64,000 nt of DNA from Streptomyces sp. KL109B. Its GTDB lineage: Bacteria; Actinomycetota; Actinomycetes; Streptomycetales; Streptomycetaceae. Location: the NCBI RefSeq assembly GCF_030766935.1, contig NZ_JASERL010000010.1, positions 248,001 through 312,000 of the forward strand, read 5' to 3'. The stretch's first letter is position 1. Each line of letters opens with the position of its first letter. Below the pieces are notes generated by a model, which saw only the letters and a list, made by a program, of their open reading frames with translations, was not told where the DNA came from and did not search any database. This document shows, piece after piece, positions 40,934 to 49,811 of the stretch. A program made the translations under genes and the position numbers.

Positions 40934-41755
40934 GTGACGACGACCGAGGATGACGAGTCCACTGCGACGCTGAGGCTGGTCGGGCGACAGATCAAACTGT
41001 GGCGGGAGGCCGCCCGACGCACCCAGGCGGAGTTGGGCGCGACGCTCGGGTACAGCGAGGAAACCATCTCAGCGCTGGAGCGGGGGCGGCGGGTACCGAA
41101 GCCGGAGTTCCTTCAGCGGGCCGATGAGGTGTTGGGCGCGGGTGGGCATCTGGTGGTGATGAAGAAGGATGTGGAGGAGGCTCAGTACCCCAAGAACACC
41201 CGGAACTTGGCCAAGGTGGAGGCCGATTCCGTCGAGATGGGGGCTTACTACACGCACAACATTCACGCGCTCCTTCAGACCGAGGAGCACATGCGGGCGA
41301 TCTATCGGATGCGGCGGCCGGTACTCACGGAGGAGATCATCGAGCGGGACGTGGCGGCCCGCATGGCGCGGCAGAGAATCATCAATGCCGACTCCCCCTC
41401 CCCCGTCATGAGCTTTGTCATGGAAGAGGTGGCGCTGCGCCGACCGGTCGGCGGGAGAGCGGTGCACCGACGTCAGCTCGAACACCTCATGAATATCGAT
41501 GAGTTGCACAACATCACGATCCAGGTGATGCCCACGAGCACCGAGTACCACCCGGGCCTCGGCGGCTCCTTCCGCCTGTTCAAGCTCAACAGCGGTACGA
41601 CCCTGGGCTATACGGAAGTTCAGCAGCTCAAGCGGTTCTTCTCCGCCCCGAAAGAGGTGCAGTCGCTGGAGATGCAGTATGGGAACATCCGGGCGGAGGC
41701 TCTCCGTCCCGGAGAATCCCGCGCGTTCGTCGAGAAACTGCTGGGAGAGACATGA
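40934..41755 (+). CDS. XRE-family regulator with DUF5753 domain (second WhiJ/Scr1-like)
   Basis: The 273-residue protein has an N-terminal HTH (LWREAARRTQAELGATLGYSEETISALERGRRVPKPEFL) and a DUF5753 domain (YTHNIHALLQTEEHMRAIYRMRRPVL, MEEVALRRPVGG, IQVMPTSTEYHPGLGGSFRLFKL). The GTG start at 40934 has GAGAGG about 8 bp upstream. Its stop overlaps the DUF397 ATG by 4 bp (ATGA), so the pair is coupled, unlike the pair at 30.6-31.9 kb. The divergent HATPase gene completes the module. Likely autoregulated from the 118-bp intergenic region. Confidence 0.92.
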   Translation: MTTTEDDESTATLRLVGRQIKLWREAARRTQAELGATLGYSEETISALERGRRVPKPEFLQRADEVLGAGGHLVVMKKDVEEAQYPKNTRNLAKVEADSVEMGAYYTHNIHALLQTEEHMRAIYRMRRPVLTEEIIERDVAARMARQRIINADSPSPVMSFVMEEVALRRPVGGRAVHRRQLEHLMNIDELHNITIQVMPTSTEYHPGLGGSFRLFKLNSGTTLGYTEVQQLKRFFSAPKEVQSLEMQYGNIRAEALRPGESRAFVEKLLGET

Positions 41756-41952
41756 GCAGCACGGACTCCACACTGGAGTGGTTCAAGAGCAGCTTCAGCA
41801 GCAACGAACCCGACTCCGACTGCGTCGAGATCGCCACATCCCCCGGCACCGTCCACATACGCGACTCAAAGCAGCCGACCCGCGCCCAACTCGCCCTCCC
41901 CACAAGGGCCTGGGCCCCCTTCGTCGACTACGCGGCGACGCGCCGCACCTGA
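41752..41952 (+). CDS. DUF397-domain protein (partner of the second XRE regulator)
   Basis: The 66-residue protein has LEWFKSSFSSNEPDSDCVEIA and VHIRDSKQPTRAQLALPTRAWAPFVDYA, the DUF397 pattern. It is coupled to the XRE gene by an ATGA overlap. It is expected to bind or modulate its neighbour. It converges with a small XRE gene 3 bp away. Confidence 0.93.
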   Translation: MSSTDSTLEWFKSSFSSNEPDSDCVEIATSPGTVHIRDSKQPTRAQLALPTRAWAPFVDYAATRRT

Positions 41953-41955
41953 AGG

Positions 41956-42270
41956 TCACGTCACATCGTGGTGGGGCGTGAATTCAATGGTCAGCTCGGC
42001 GTCGAGGGCCCGCGCCAGTCGCTTCAGGAGCGGGATAGTGGGAACGGTGCCTCCGGCCTCGATCCGGGAGATCTGGGACTGCCTCATCCCGCAGCGTTCA
42101 GCGAGCTCGCCCCGCGAGAGCCCGAGGGCGGTACGCCGGTCGTAGACCGACTGGCCGAGATCGTGCGCGAGTTCCGCTTCCTCGTACAGGCGGTCGCACT
42201 CGGCGTCCCCCTCCACCGGCTCGGCCAGGAGCTTGCGCTGGCGGCGGGTCTGCCACTCGACGTGGTGCAC
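41956..42270 (-). CDS. small XRE-family HTH protein (HigA-type antitoxin-like)
   Basis: The 104-residue protein has an N-terminal helical part and a C-terminal HTH (RTALGLSRGELAERCGMRQSQISRIEAGGTVPTIPLLKRLARAL), ending ELTIEFTPHHDVT. This size and order are typical of HigA-like antitoxins. GTG 42270 has GGAGGAA upstream. No RelE/HigB toxin is visible; the only candidate partner is the unknown gene 24 bp upstream. Confidence 0.87.
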   Translation of the reverse strand: MHHVEWQTRRQRKLLAEPVEGDAECDRLYEEAELAHDLGQSVYDRRTALGLSRGELAERCGMRQSQISRIEAGGTVPTIPLLKRLARALDAELTIEFTPHHDVT

Positions 42271-42294
42271 GAAAGTTCCTCCATTGGCATGGGC

Positions 42295-42612
42295 CTACTT
42301 CATCGGATACGCGGCAGCGAACCGCGCCTGAAGTTCGTCGCGGGCCTGCTCGACGCAGGCTATGCGGGGAGCGAGGCGGGTGCGGTCGGCGCCGGGGGCG
42401 GCGGCGATCGAGCGCAAGTAGAGCGCGAGGTCGGCGAGGTCGTCCCAGGCGGTGGGTGCGGTCAGGGTCTCGGACAGGTGGGTGTCCAATCGGGACCACT
42501 CGCCAAGGCCTGCCGCGACCAGGGCGAGGTCGTTGAGATCGCTGACGCCGCCTCGGCGCACGGCCCTCCACAGCGGTCGGGCCGCTGCCGCGCCAGGCCG
42601 ATCCCCTCGCAT
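42295..42612 (-). CDS. hypothetical protein upstream of the small XRE gene
   Basis: I do not recognise this 105-residue protein. It is helical and acidic (LNDLALVAAGLGEWSRLDTHLSETLTAPTAWDDLADLALYLRSIAAAPG, ACVEQARDELQARFAAAYPMK). GC-rich third positions support real coding. The start is uncertain; ATG 42612 gives an Arg-rich leader. It could be a toxin or cofactor of the neighbouring antitoxin-like gene. Confidence 0.6.
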   Translation of the reverse strand: MRGDRPGAAAARPLWRAVRRGGVSDLNDLALVAAGLGEWSRLDTHLSETLTAPTAWDDLADLALYLRSIAAAPGADRTRLAPRIACVEQARDELQARFAAAYPMK

Positions 42613-42741
42613 CCCCAGCGCTCACCCCAAGCCCTCAAGTCTCCCCGCCAGTGTCCAGCGCCCCCGCACACGAGTACAACGGTTACGTCCCCTCACGTGT
42701 CTTCCACGACGACGTACGTCCGCGCCCAGGAGGCCCCGCCC

Positions 42742-44256
42742 ATGCGCCTGCCCCGGACCCGATCCCGGTATCGGCCCCGGCCCCGGCCCCGGCATCGGTG
42801 CGCCGTCGCGGCGCTGCTGCTCCTCCCCGTGGCGGCCGCCTGCTCGGCCACCGGCGGCGCCGACCCCGACCAAGGAGCCCACGCCCCCGCCGACGGAGCC
42901 GCCGTAGACGACAAGGGCCGCGCCAAGCCCCCCGTCACCGACTTCAACGGCGACGGGTACGCCGACCTCGCCGTCCCGGCGGCCGGGTCGGATGTCGGGG
43001 CGGCCAAGGGGACCGGCTCCGTCTCCGTGGTGTACGGCGGGGCCGAGGGGGTTCAACTGCCGCGCAGGAAACAGGTGTTCAGCGCCGCGTCGGACGACGC
43101 GGTGGGGCGGCTGCTGCGGACCGGCACGGGGGCGGCGGCCACCGGGTTCGGGAGCCAGAGCGCCGCCGCCGATCTGGACGGCGACGGGAACACCGATCTG
43201 CTGCTGTCCCTGGACGGGAACGGGGACACCCGGTCCGGCCCGAAGACCGTCGTGTTGTGGGGGTCGCGGGTCGGCCTCGGTTCGCCGATCCTGCTGCCTC
43301 CCGTCGCCCCGCGCCCAGGCGACTTCGACGGGGACGGCCACATTGACCTGCTCGCCCATGGCCACGACGGGCGCGAGGGCATGTTCGTGCTGCGCGGGCC
43401 GTTCCGGCGTGACGGGAAACCCGCCGGGAGCACGGAGGTGCGCGGGGGCGACTGGGGCGACGCCACCGGGCCCGGCGCGGTCACCGTCGGCGACCTCAAC
43501 GGGGACCGGTACGACGACGTCGTCACCGCGCAGGGCTTCGAGGAGGAGCGGTACAAGGACTACTTCTTCAAGGGCGGGCCCGACGGGCTTTCGGCGAAGG
43601 TCGCGGACCTGGACGCCTACAACGCCCTTGGCGCCGTAGGGGACTTCGACTGCGACGGGGTCGGCGACCTCGCGGTGCAGGAGTCGGGGAAGGCCGCCGA
43701 CGCCGAGGAGACCGGGCCGCCGCGGATCCAGGTCCTGCGGGGGTCCACGAGCGCTGCCCCGAGCGGCGCGCGGACTCTCGACGTGCCGGGCGCGGCCGGC
43801 GTCACGGGAGAGGACACCGACGTCGCGCTGGCCGCCGCCGACGTGGACGACGACGGGTGCGCGGACCTCGCCGTCGGCGTCCCGGGGGCCGCGGGCGGGG
43901 GCGCCGTGACGCTGCTGAAGGGCGGGGCGCAGGGGCTGAGCGGGGCGGGCGCGCGTACGTTCACGCAGAACAGCCCGGGCGTGCCCGGGAACGCCGAGGC
44001 CGGGGACCTGTTCGGCGGCGCCGTGCGGTTCGCCGACTTCGACAAGGACGGGCACCAGGACCTCGCCGTCGGCGCCCCCGGGGAGGACGGCGCCGAGCCC
44101 GACTCCGGCGCGGTGTGGATCCTCGACGGGACCGCGCGGGGACCGGAGGCCCGCCCCGATGGCCTCTCCTTCGGGCCCGAGGCGCTGCTCGCGCCCGTGA
44201 AGGGGGCGGGGGCGGCGCGGAACCCGGGGACCGGATTCGGCGCCGCCTTCCGGTGA
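42742..44256 (+). CDS. FG-GAP/VCBS repeat lipoprotein (seven-bladed propeller)
   Basis: The 504-residue protein has an Arg-rich start, a hydrophobic stretch and a lipobox-like end (LLLLPVAAAC), suggesting a lipoprotein signal. Seven FG-GAP calcium motifs follow: DFNGDGYADLAV, DLDGDGNTDLLL, DFDGDGHIDLLA, DLNGDRYDDVVT, DFDCDGVGDLAV, DVDDDGCADLAV and DFDKDGHQDLAV. Seven repeats match a beta-propeller like the integrin alpha headpiece. It is an extracellular binding protein; the ligand is unknown. ATG 42742 has AGGAGG upstream. It converges with fbiC. Two cysteines (DFDCDG, DDDGCAD) interrupt otherwise regular repeats. Confidence 0.88.
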   Translation: MRLPRTRSRYRPRPRPRHRCAVAALLLLPVAAACSATGGADPDQGAHAPADGAAVDDKGRAKPPVTDFNGDGYADLAVPAAGSDVGAAKGTGSVSVVYGGAEGVQLPRRKQVFSAASDDAVGRLLRTGTGAAATGFGSQSAAADLDGDGNTDLLLSLDGNGDTRSGPKTVVLWGSRVGLGSPILLPPVAPRPGDFDGDGHIDLLAHGHDGREGMFVLRGPFRRDGKPAGSTEVRGGDWGDATGPGAVTVGDLNGDRYDDVVTAQGFEEERYKDYFFKGGPDGLSAKVADLDAYNALGAVGDFDCDGVGDLAVQESGKAADAEETGPPRIQVLRGSTSAAPSGARTLDVPGAAGVTGEDTDVALAAADVDDDGCADLAVGVPGAAGGGAVTLLKGGAQGLSGAGARTFTQNSPGVPGNAEAGDLFGGAVRFADFDKDGHQDLAVGAPGEDGAEPDSGAVWILDGTARGPEARPDGLSFGPEALLAPVKGAGAARNPGTGFGAAFR

Positions 44257-44275
44257 CCTGCCGAGCCAGGCCCGC

Positions 44276-46891
44276 TCAGTCCTCCAACACCGGCAACAGC
44301 TCCGGCAGATGACCGTCCGACGCCTGCGCCGCACGCACCCGCTCCTCGGCCACCTCCCCGTACAGCGTCGTCCGTGGCTTCGCCGGGCGGCCCGCCGTGT
44401 CGGCGACCGTGATCAGGTCCTTCACCGACTTGTACGAGCCGTAGGACGAGCCCGCCATACGGGAGATGGTCTCCTCCATGAGCGTGCCGCCGAGGTCGTT
44501 GGCCCCGGAGCGCAGCATCTCGGCGGCGCCCTCCGTGCCGAGCTTCACCCAGCTCGTCTGGATGTTGGGGATGTGCGGGTGGAGGAGGACGCGGGCCATG
44601 GCCGTGACCGCCCGGTTGTCGCGCATCGTCGGTCCTGGGCGCGCGATGCCCGCCAGGTAGACCGGCGCGTTGGTGTGGATGAACGGGAGCGTCACGAACT
44701 CCGTGAAGCCGCCCGTCTCCTGCTGGATCCCCGCCAGCGTCCTCAGATGCCCCAGCCAGTGGCGGGGCTGGTCCACATGCCCGTACATCATCGTGGAGGA
44801 GGAGCGGATGCCGAGCTCGTGCGCCGTCTTGATGACCTCGATCCAGTCGGCCGCCGGGAGCTTGCCCTTCGTGAGGATCCAGCGGACCTCGTCGTCGAGG
44901 ATCTCCGCCGCCGTGCCGGGGATCGAGTCGAGGCCGGCCTCCTTCGCCGCCGTCAGCCACTCGCGGATCGAAAGACCCGTCCTGGACGCTCCGTTGACGA
45001 CCTCCATCGGCGAGAACGCGTGGACGTGCATCCCCGGAACTCGCTCCTTCACCGTCTTCGCGATGTCGAAGTAGGCCGTGCCGGGCAGGTCCGGGTGGAT
45101 GCCGCCCTGCATGCAGACCTCAACTGCCCCGACTTCCCACGCCTGTTGGGCCCGGTCGGCGACCTGGTCGAGCGACAGGGTGTACGCGTCGGCGTCCGTG
45201 CGGCGCTGGGCGAAGGCGCAGAAGCGGCAGCCGGTGTAGCAGACGTTCGTGAAGTTGATGTTCCGCGTGACGATGTACGTGACGTCGTCGCCGACCACCG
45301 ACTTTCGGATGTCGTCCGCTATGCCGCACAGCGCGTCGAGGGCGGGGCCTTCGGCGTGCAGGAGGGCGAGGGCCTCGTCGTCCGTGAGCTTCGTCGGGTC
45401 GTCGGCGGCCACCGACAGCGCGCCGCGCACGTCGGCGTCGATGCGTGACGGTTCCATGCCGGGCGCGGCCTGCTCGCGCAGCGCCTCCCAGTCGCCGTAC
45501 ACGACGTCGAAGTCGTCGCGGCGGTCCTTCGTACGGCCCTCGGTGTCGATGGTGCGGTGCAGGTCGGTGCGGCCGGAGGCGGTGAACTCCTCGTCGGGCT
45601 CCTGCCAGGGGCGGCCCACGACCGGGGCGTCGGCGATCGCGAGCCCGGTGTCGGCGTCCGCGAGGGCCTGGACGTGCGGCAGCAGGCGCGGGTCGAGCCA
45701 CGGCTCGCCGCGCGTCACGAACTCCGGGTAGACGCACAGCCGTTCACGCAGCTCGAAGCCGACGTCCGCGGACTGCGCGGCCAGCTCCTCCAGCTTCGGC
45801 CACGGCTTCTCGGGGTTCACGTGGTCGATGGTCACCGGGGAGACGCCGCCCCAGTCGTCGATGCCGGCCGCGATGAGGCGCGCGTACTCGCCGTCGACGA
45901 GGTTCGGCGGGGCCTGGATGTTCCCGGCCGGGCCCATGATGTGGCGGGCGACGGCCACGGTCGCGACGAGGTCGTCGAGTTCGGCGTCGGGCATGCCGCG
46001 CATCGCCGTGTCCGGCTTGGCGCGGAAGTTCTGGATGATGAGTTCCTGGATCGCGTGGTACGAGCGGGCGGTGCGGCGCAGCGCGAAGAGCGATTCCGCG
46101 CGCTCTTCGTACGTCTCGCCGATCCCGATGAGCAGGCCGCTGGTGAAGGGGACGGACGAGCGGCCCGCGTCCTCCAACACCCGTAGCCGTACGGCCGGTT
46201 CCTTGTCCGGGGAGCCGTAGTGCGGCATGCCGGGCTCGGACCAGAGGCGCTCGGCGGTGGTCTCCAGCATCATGCCCATGGACGGCGCGACGGGCTTCAG
46301 CCGCTGGAAGTCGGTCCAGGAAAGGACACCCGGGTTGAGGTGCGGGAGGAGTCCCGTCTCCTCAAGGATCCGGATGGATATGGCGCGTACGTAGGCGATG
46401 GTGTCGTCGTAGCCGTGCGCGTCCAGCCACTCGCGGGCCTCGGGCCACCGGTCCTCCGGCTTGTCGCCGAGCGTGATGAGGGCTTCCTTGCAACCGAGTT
46501 CGGCGCCCTTGCGCGCGACGTCGAGCACCTCGTCCGGGGACATGAACATCCCGTGGCCCTCGCGGCGCAGCTTGCCGGGGACGGTCACGAACGTGCAGTA
46601 GTGGCACTTGTCCCGGCACAGCCGGGTCAGCGGAATGAACACGCTCTTGCTGTACGTGATGACACCCGGCCGACCCGCCGCCTCAAGGCCCGCGTCGCGC
46701 ACGCGGGCGGCGGACGCGGTGAGATCGGCCAGGTCGTCGCCGCGCGCCTGGAGCAGCACGGCGGCCTCCGACACGTCCAACGCCACACCGTCTCTGGCCC
46801 GTTTCAGTGCGCGGCGCATCGCGTTGGCGGTGGGACGGTCGGCCTTCGGGGGCTGCGGCGTCGGCTGCGTTACGGCGTCCTGATCACTCAT
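44276..46891 (-). CDS. fbiC: bifunctional FO synthase FbiC (CofG/CofH)
   Basis: The 871-residue fusion has two radical-SAM halves. The N-terminal CofG part has CRDKCHYC (Cys92, 96, 99) and the C-terminal CofH part has CYTGCRFC near residue 550. Together they join tyrosine and the ribityl-pyrimidine intermediate to make FO, the deazaflavin core of coenzyme F420. ATG 46891 (MSDQDAV) begins the conserved protein; a longer frame is ignored. Single-gene transcription unit. F420 would serve any F420-dependent member of the LLM-class oxidoreductases encoded 10-14 kb downstream. Confidence 0.96.
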   Translation of the reverse strand: MSDQDAVTQPTPQPPKADRPTANAMRRALKRARDGVALDVSEAAVLLQARGDDLADLTASAARVRDAGLEAAGRPGVITYSKSVFIPLTRLCRDKCHYCTFVTVPGKLRREGHGMFMSPDEVLDVARKGAELGCKEALITLGDKPEDRWPEAREWLDAHGYDDTIAYVRAISIRILEETGLLPHLNPGVLSWTDFQRLKPVAPSMGMMLETTAERLWSEPGMPHYGSPDKEPAVRLRVLEDAGRSSVPFTSGLLIGIGETYEERAESLFALRRTARSYHAIQELIIQNFRAKPDTAMRGMPDAELDDLVATVAVARHIMGPAGNIQAPPNLVDGEYARLIAAGIDDWGGVSPVTIDHVNPEKPWPKLEELAAQSADVGFELRERLCVYPEFVTRGEPWLDPRLLPHVQALADADTGLAIADAPVVGRPWQEPDEEFTASGRTDLHRTIDTEGRTKDRRDDFDVVYGDWEALREQAAPGMEPSRIDADVRGALSVAADDPTKLTDDEALALLHAEGPALDALCGIADDIRKSVVGDDVTYIVTRNINFTNVCYTGCRFCAFAQRRTDADAYTLSLDQVADRAQQAWEVGAVEVCMQGGIHPDLPGTAYFDIAKTVKERVPGMHVHAFSPMEVVNGASRTGLSIREWLTAAKEAGLDSIPGTAAEILDDEVRWILTKGKLPAADWIEVIKTAHELGIRSSSTMMYGHVDQPRHWLGHLRTLAGIQQETGGFTEFVTLPFIHTNAPVYLAGIARPGPTMRDNRAVTAMARVLLHPHIPNIQTSWVKLGTEGAAEMLRSGANDLGGTLMEETISRMAGSSYGSYKSVKDLITVADTAGRPAKPRTTLYGEVAEERVRAAQASDGHLPELLPVLED

Positions 46892-47019
46892 GAACCGAGC
46901 ATACGAGCGCCATCCGGACACTTCGAGGGCGCCTGTCGGTGCCCTTCCCTTGCGGCGGAGTTCACGGCTCAATACAAGGGTTGCACGCGTACCACCAGCC
47001 ACCTCTGGGGAGCCGCCGC

Positions 47020-48528
47020 ATGTGCACTGACGCCGAACACCACAACGGAATGGGCAGACGAGCGCTGCTCGTGACGGGCGCCGCCTCCGCGCTTACGCTC
47101 AGCACCATGAGCTTCGCCAGCGCCGCCGACGGCTCGACGTCGACGAAGACGCTCAAGGGCACGCTGCCGCCCGGCGCGCCGGACTACGTGTACCTGCCGG
47201 TCGAGGTCCCGTCCGGGGTACGGGAGTTCCGCGTCTCCTACACGTACACGAAGGCCACGGGACTCCCCTCCGGCACCCAGAACAACGCCCTCGACATCGG
47301 CCTCTTCGACGAACGCGGCACGGCGCTCGGCGGCGCCGGCTTCCGCGGCTGGTCGGGCGGTGCCCGCACCGAGTTCTTCGTCCGCGCCGACGACGCGACC
47401 CCCGGCTACATCCCCGGCCCGGTCCGCCCCGGCACCTGGAACATCGCGCTCGGCCCGTACACGGTGGCGCCGGAGGGCCTGCCGTACGAGGTGACGGTGA
47501 CGCTGACGCACGGGGCGCCCGGCGAGACACCGAAGCCGGTGTACCCGCCGGAGCGGGCCCGCGGCCGGGGCCGCGCCTGGTACCGGGGCGACTGCCACCT
47601 GCACTCCTGGTACTCGGACGGCCGCCGCACCCCCGCGGAGATCGGCGCACTGGCCCGGGCCGCCGGTCTCGACTTCATCAACACCTCCGACCACAACACC
47701 CACGCCGCGCACGCCCATTGGTCGGACGTGGCGGGCGACGACCTCCTCGTCCTGATCGGCGAGGAGATCACCACCCGCAACGGCCACGTGGTCGCCCTCG
47801 GCACGGACCCCGGCACCTTCGTCGACTGGCGCTACCGGGCCCGCGACAACCGCTGGGCCAAGTACGCGCAGCAGGTCCGCCGCGCGGGCGGCCTGGTCGT
47901 CCCGGCGCATCCGCACGCGACGTGCATCGGCTGCGGCTGGAAGTTCGGATTCGGCGAGGCGGACGCGGTCGAGGTGTGGAACGGCCCGTACACGCCTGAC
48001 GACGAGGTGTCCCTGGCGGAGTGGGACAACACCCTCGTCGCGTACGCCCGTTCAAAGGGCCGTACGGGGTGGCTCCCGGCGATGGGCAACAGCGACGCCC
48101 ACCGCGACCCGGACCGCGTGGGCCTGCCGCAGACGGTGGTCCTGGCGGACGACCTCACCCGGGAAGCCATCCAGGCCGGCATCAGGTCGGGCCACTCGTA
48201 CGTGGCGGAGTCCTCGTCCGTCGAGGTCGCCCTCACCGCGACCGGCGGCAAGGGCGAGGTGGCGGGCATCGGCGACCGCCTCCCGGTCTCCCCCGACACC
48301 CCGGTCACGATCACCCTGAAGGCCAAGGCCCCCACCGACTGCACCCTCCACCTCGTGACGGACCAGGGCACCCTCTTCACGTCACCCGCCGGAGCCACCT
48401 CGGCGACCTGGCACACGACGGCGTCCTACGCGGCGTACGTCCGCGCGGAGATCCGCCACACCCCGACGACGACCGGCCTGCCGGGGGCACTGGCGGCGTT
48501 CACGAACCCGGTCTTCCTGGGGGAATGA
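47020..48528 (+). CDS. exported PHP-domain phosphoesterase (CehA/McbA family)
   Basis: The 502-residue protein begins MCTDAEHHNGMGRRALLVTG, a twin-arginine-like signal with hydrophobic core, then has an N-terminal beta domain and a PHP-type metal-dependent hydrolase: GDCHLHSWYSDG, INTSDHNTHAAH, VVPAHPHATC and MGNSDAHRD contain the metal-binding His and Asp. Such enzymes hydrolyse phosphoesters or carbamates outside the cell. ATG 47020 has GGGGAG 8 bp upstream. It is divergent from fbiC with a 128-bp gap. The C-terminal about 110 residues form a beta-rich domain of unknown role. Confidence 0.9.
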   Translation: MCTDAEHHNGMGRRALLVTGAASALTLSTMSFASAADGSTSTKTLKGTLPPGAPDYVYLPVEVPSGVREFRVSYTYTKATGLPSGTQNNALDIGLFDERGTALGGAGFRGWSGGARTEFFVRADDATPGYIPGPVRPGTWNIALGPYTVAPEGLPYEVTVTLTHGAPGETPKPVYPPERARGRGRAWYRGDCHLHSWYSDGRRTPAEIGALARAAGLDFINTSDHNTHAAHAHWSDVAGDDLLVLIGEEITTRNGHVVALGTDPGTFVDWRYRARDNRWAKYAQQVRRAGGLVVPAHPHATCIGCGWKFGFGEADAVEVWNGPYTPDDEVSLAEWDNTLVAYARSKGRTGWLPAMGNSDAHRDPDRVGLPQTVVLADDLTREAIQAGIRSGHSYVAESSSVEVALTATGGKGEVAGIGDRLPVSPDTPVTITLKAKAPTDCTLHLVTDQGTLFTSPAGATSATWHTTASYAAYVRAEIRHTPTTTGLPGALAAFTNPVFLGE

Positions 48529-48637
48529 GCGGCGGCCCGCACCCGGGCAGCCCGCGTATACGCGACGTATACTCGCGGCATGAGCCCGGCCACCCGGGCG
48601 AGGAATACACGGTCACCACAAGACAGTTGCTCGACTC

Positions 48638-48796
48638 ATGAAGATCGGCGAAGCGGCGCGGCCCAGTGGCGCCAGTGCGCGGTCCTTGCGGTAGTACGAG
48701 GACGAGGGCCACCCCTTGTCGGCGGGCCCGGAGCTCCTGCACGCCCTGGAGGCCGGCGAGACGACAGGGAAGCTCGCGCTGGATCCGTGGAGCTAG
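48638..48796 (+). pseudogene. remnant of a MerR-family regulator gene
   Basis: ATG 48638 begins MKIGEAARPSGASARSLR, the start of a MerR HTH. The next codon, normally Tyr in SLRYYE, is TAG, then YEDEG continues in frame. After about 30 more residues (HPLSAGPELLHALEAGETTGKLALDPWS) it ends, so most of the protein is gone. Upstream are GCGTATACGC (48553-48562) and a second GTATAC, which may be the old promoter/operator. One base change (TAC to TAG) and a large deletion explain it. Confidence 0.75.
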
Positions 48797-49728
48797 GGCC
48801 CTTCTGAGCGCTCCGGTCGCCGCTCAGCGACGAACATGTCCTCGGCGTTGCCGACGACGAGTGCGCGGTCGAACCAGACGTCCAGTTCCGCCAGGTCCGT
48901 AGTGGCCGCGATCCGCTCACGCGCCGGGTCCGGGACCTCGATGCCACGGCGGTCGAGGATGCGCAGGACGTCCTCCCTGCGCGCCTTTGCCTGCCCCTCC
49001 TCGCGGCCTTCCTCCCGGCCTTCCTCCCGGCCTTCGGCTCGCAGCTTCATCGACGTCTCGGACCGGAAGTAGGAGAGGGGGATGCTCATCAGTTGCCTCC
49101 AGATGTCGGCGGCCGGGAACTTGCCCAGCCCCAGTTCGGTGAACTCCGTGAAGAACGTCGCGGTCTCCTCGTCGACGGCCTTCAGACCGGCAGCCAGCCG
49201 TTCCAGTATGTCAGCAATGCACGGGTCCTTGGCGTGCGTGAGGGCGGAGAACACGGCGAAGGGAACGTCACGCACGGCGTCTGCCTCGGATGTCACCACC
49301 GGTACGTTGTGCGGTCCGAGAACCAGTGGACGCATGGTGATCAGCGGCCAGACATCGAGCCCGACCTTGAAGGGGCCCGACGCCCAGCGGGCCGTCGCCT
49401 CGTCCTGGCAGGTGACGACGAGTTGGACGGGCAACCGGTACTTGGCGTGCAGATGCGCCGCGTAGTAGCACCAGTTCGCGGGCTTGTCCGCCTTGCGGGC
49501 GCTCTGCGACTCGAACGCCACCAGATAGTCGGCGCCGTCGGCGGCCTCCATGCGCAGCAGCGTGTCGACGCGCCGCTCCAAGGGTTCCAGCTCCGTCAGA
49601 TCGGTGGGCAGGAGCGCCGTGCCCACCGGCTCGGGGAACTCGATCCCCAGCCTCCGGAAGGTACGCCCGAACACACCGGGGTCCTTCTGGAAGATCCGGT
49701 GCATCGCTTCGTGGGATGAACTGACCAT
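48793..49728 (-). CDS. Rpn/PD-(D/E)XK nuclease-like protein
   Basis: The 311-residue protein has an N-terminal nuclease-like fold (RVDTLLRMEAADGADYLVAFESQSARK, matching the D...ExQ pattern of recombination-promoting nucleases) and a C-terminal charged stretch RAEGREEGREEGREEGQAKA that is a hallmark of the Rpn/transposase-like group. The charged run is encoded by 12-bp tandem units. Members promote RecA-independent recombination or resemble transposases without IS ends. No inverted repeats are seen around it. Start ATG 49728. Low-confidence role: DNA nuclease or phage defence. Confidence 0.82.
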   Translation of the reverse strand: MVSSSHEAMHRIFQKDPGVFGRTFRRLGIEFPEPVGTALLPTDLTELEPLERRVDTLLRMEAADGADYLVAFESQSARKADKPANWCYYAAHLHAKYRLPVQLVVTCQDEATARWASGPFKVGLDVWPLITMRPLVLGPHNVPVVTSEADAVRDVPFAVFSALTHAKDPCIADILERLAAGLKAVDEETATFFTEFTELGLGKFPAADIWRQLMSIPLSYFRSETSMKLRAEGREEGREEGREEGQAKARREDVLRILDRRGIEVPDPARERIAATTDLAELDVWFDRALVVGNAEDMFVAERRPERSEGP

Positions 49729-49811
49729 GACGGCGAAGCTAGCGGCACCGCCAGGTCAGCCTCCGGCATATGCTTCCGGCCCACCCTTACGGGTGAGCAG
49801 CGCCTCGCCGC

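Noticed and set aside
48793..49728. Mobile element around the Rpn-like gene
   Set aside because: No inverted repeats or target duplications are visible at either side.
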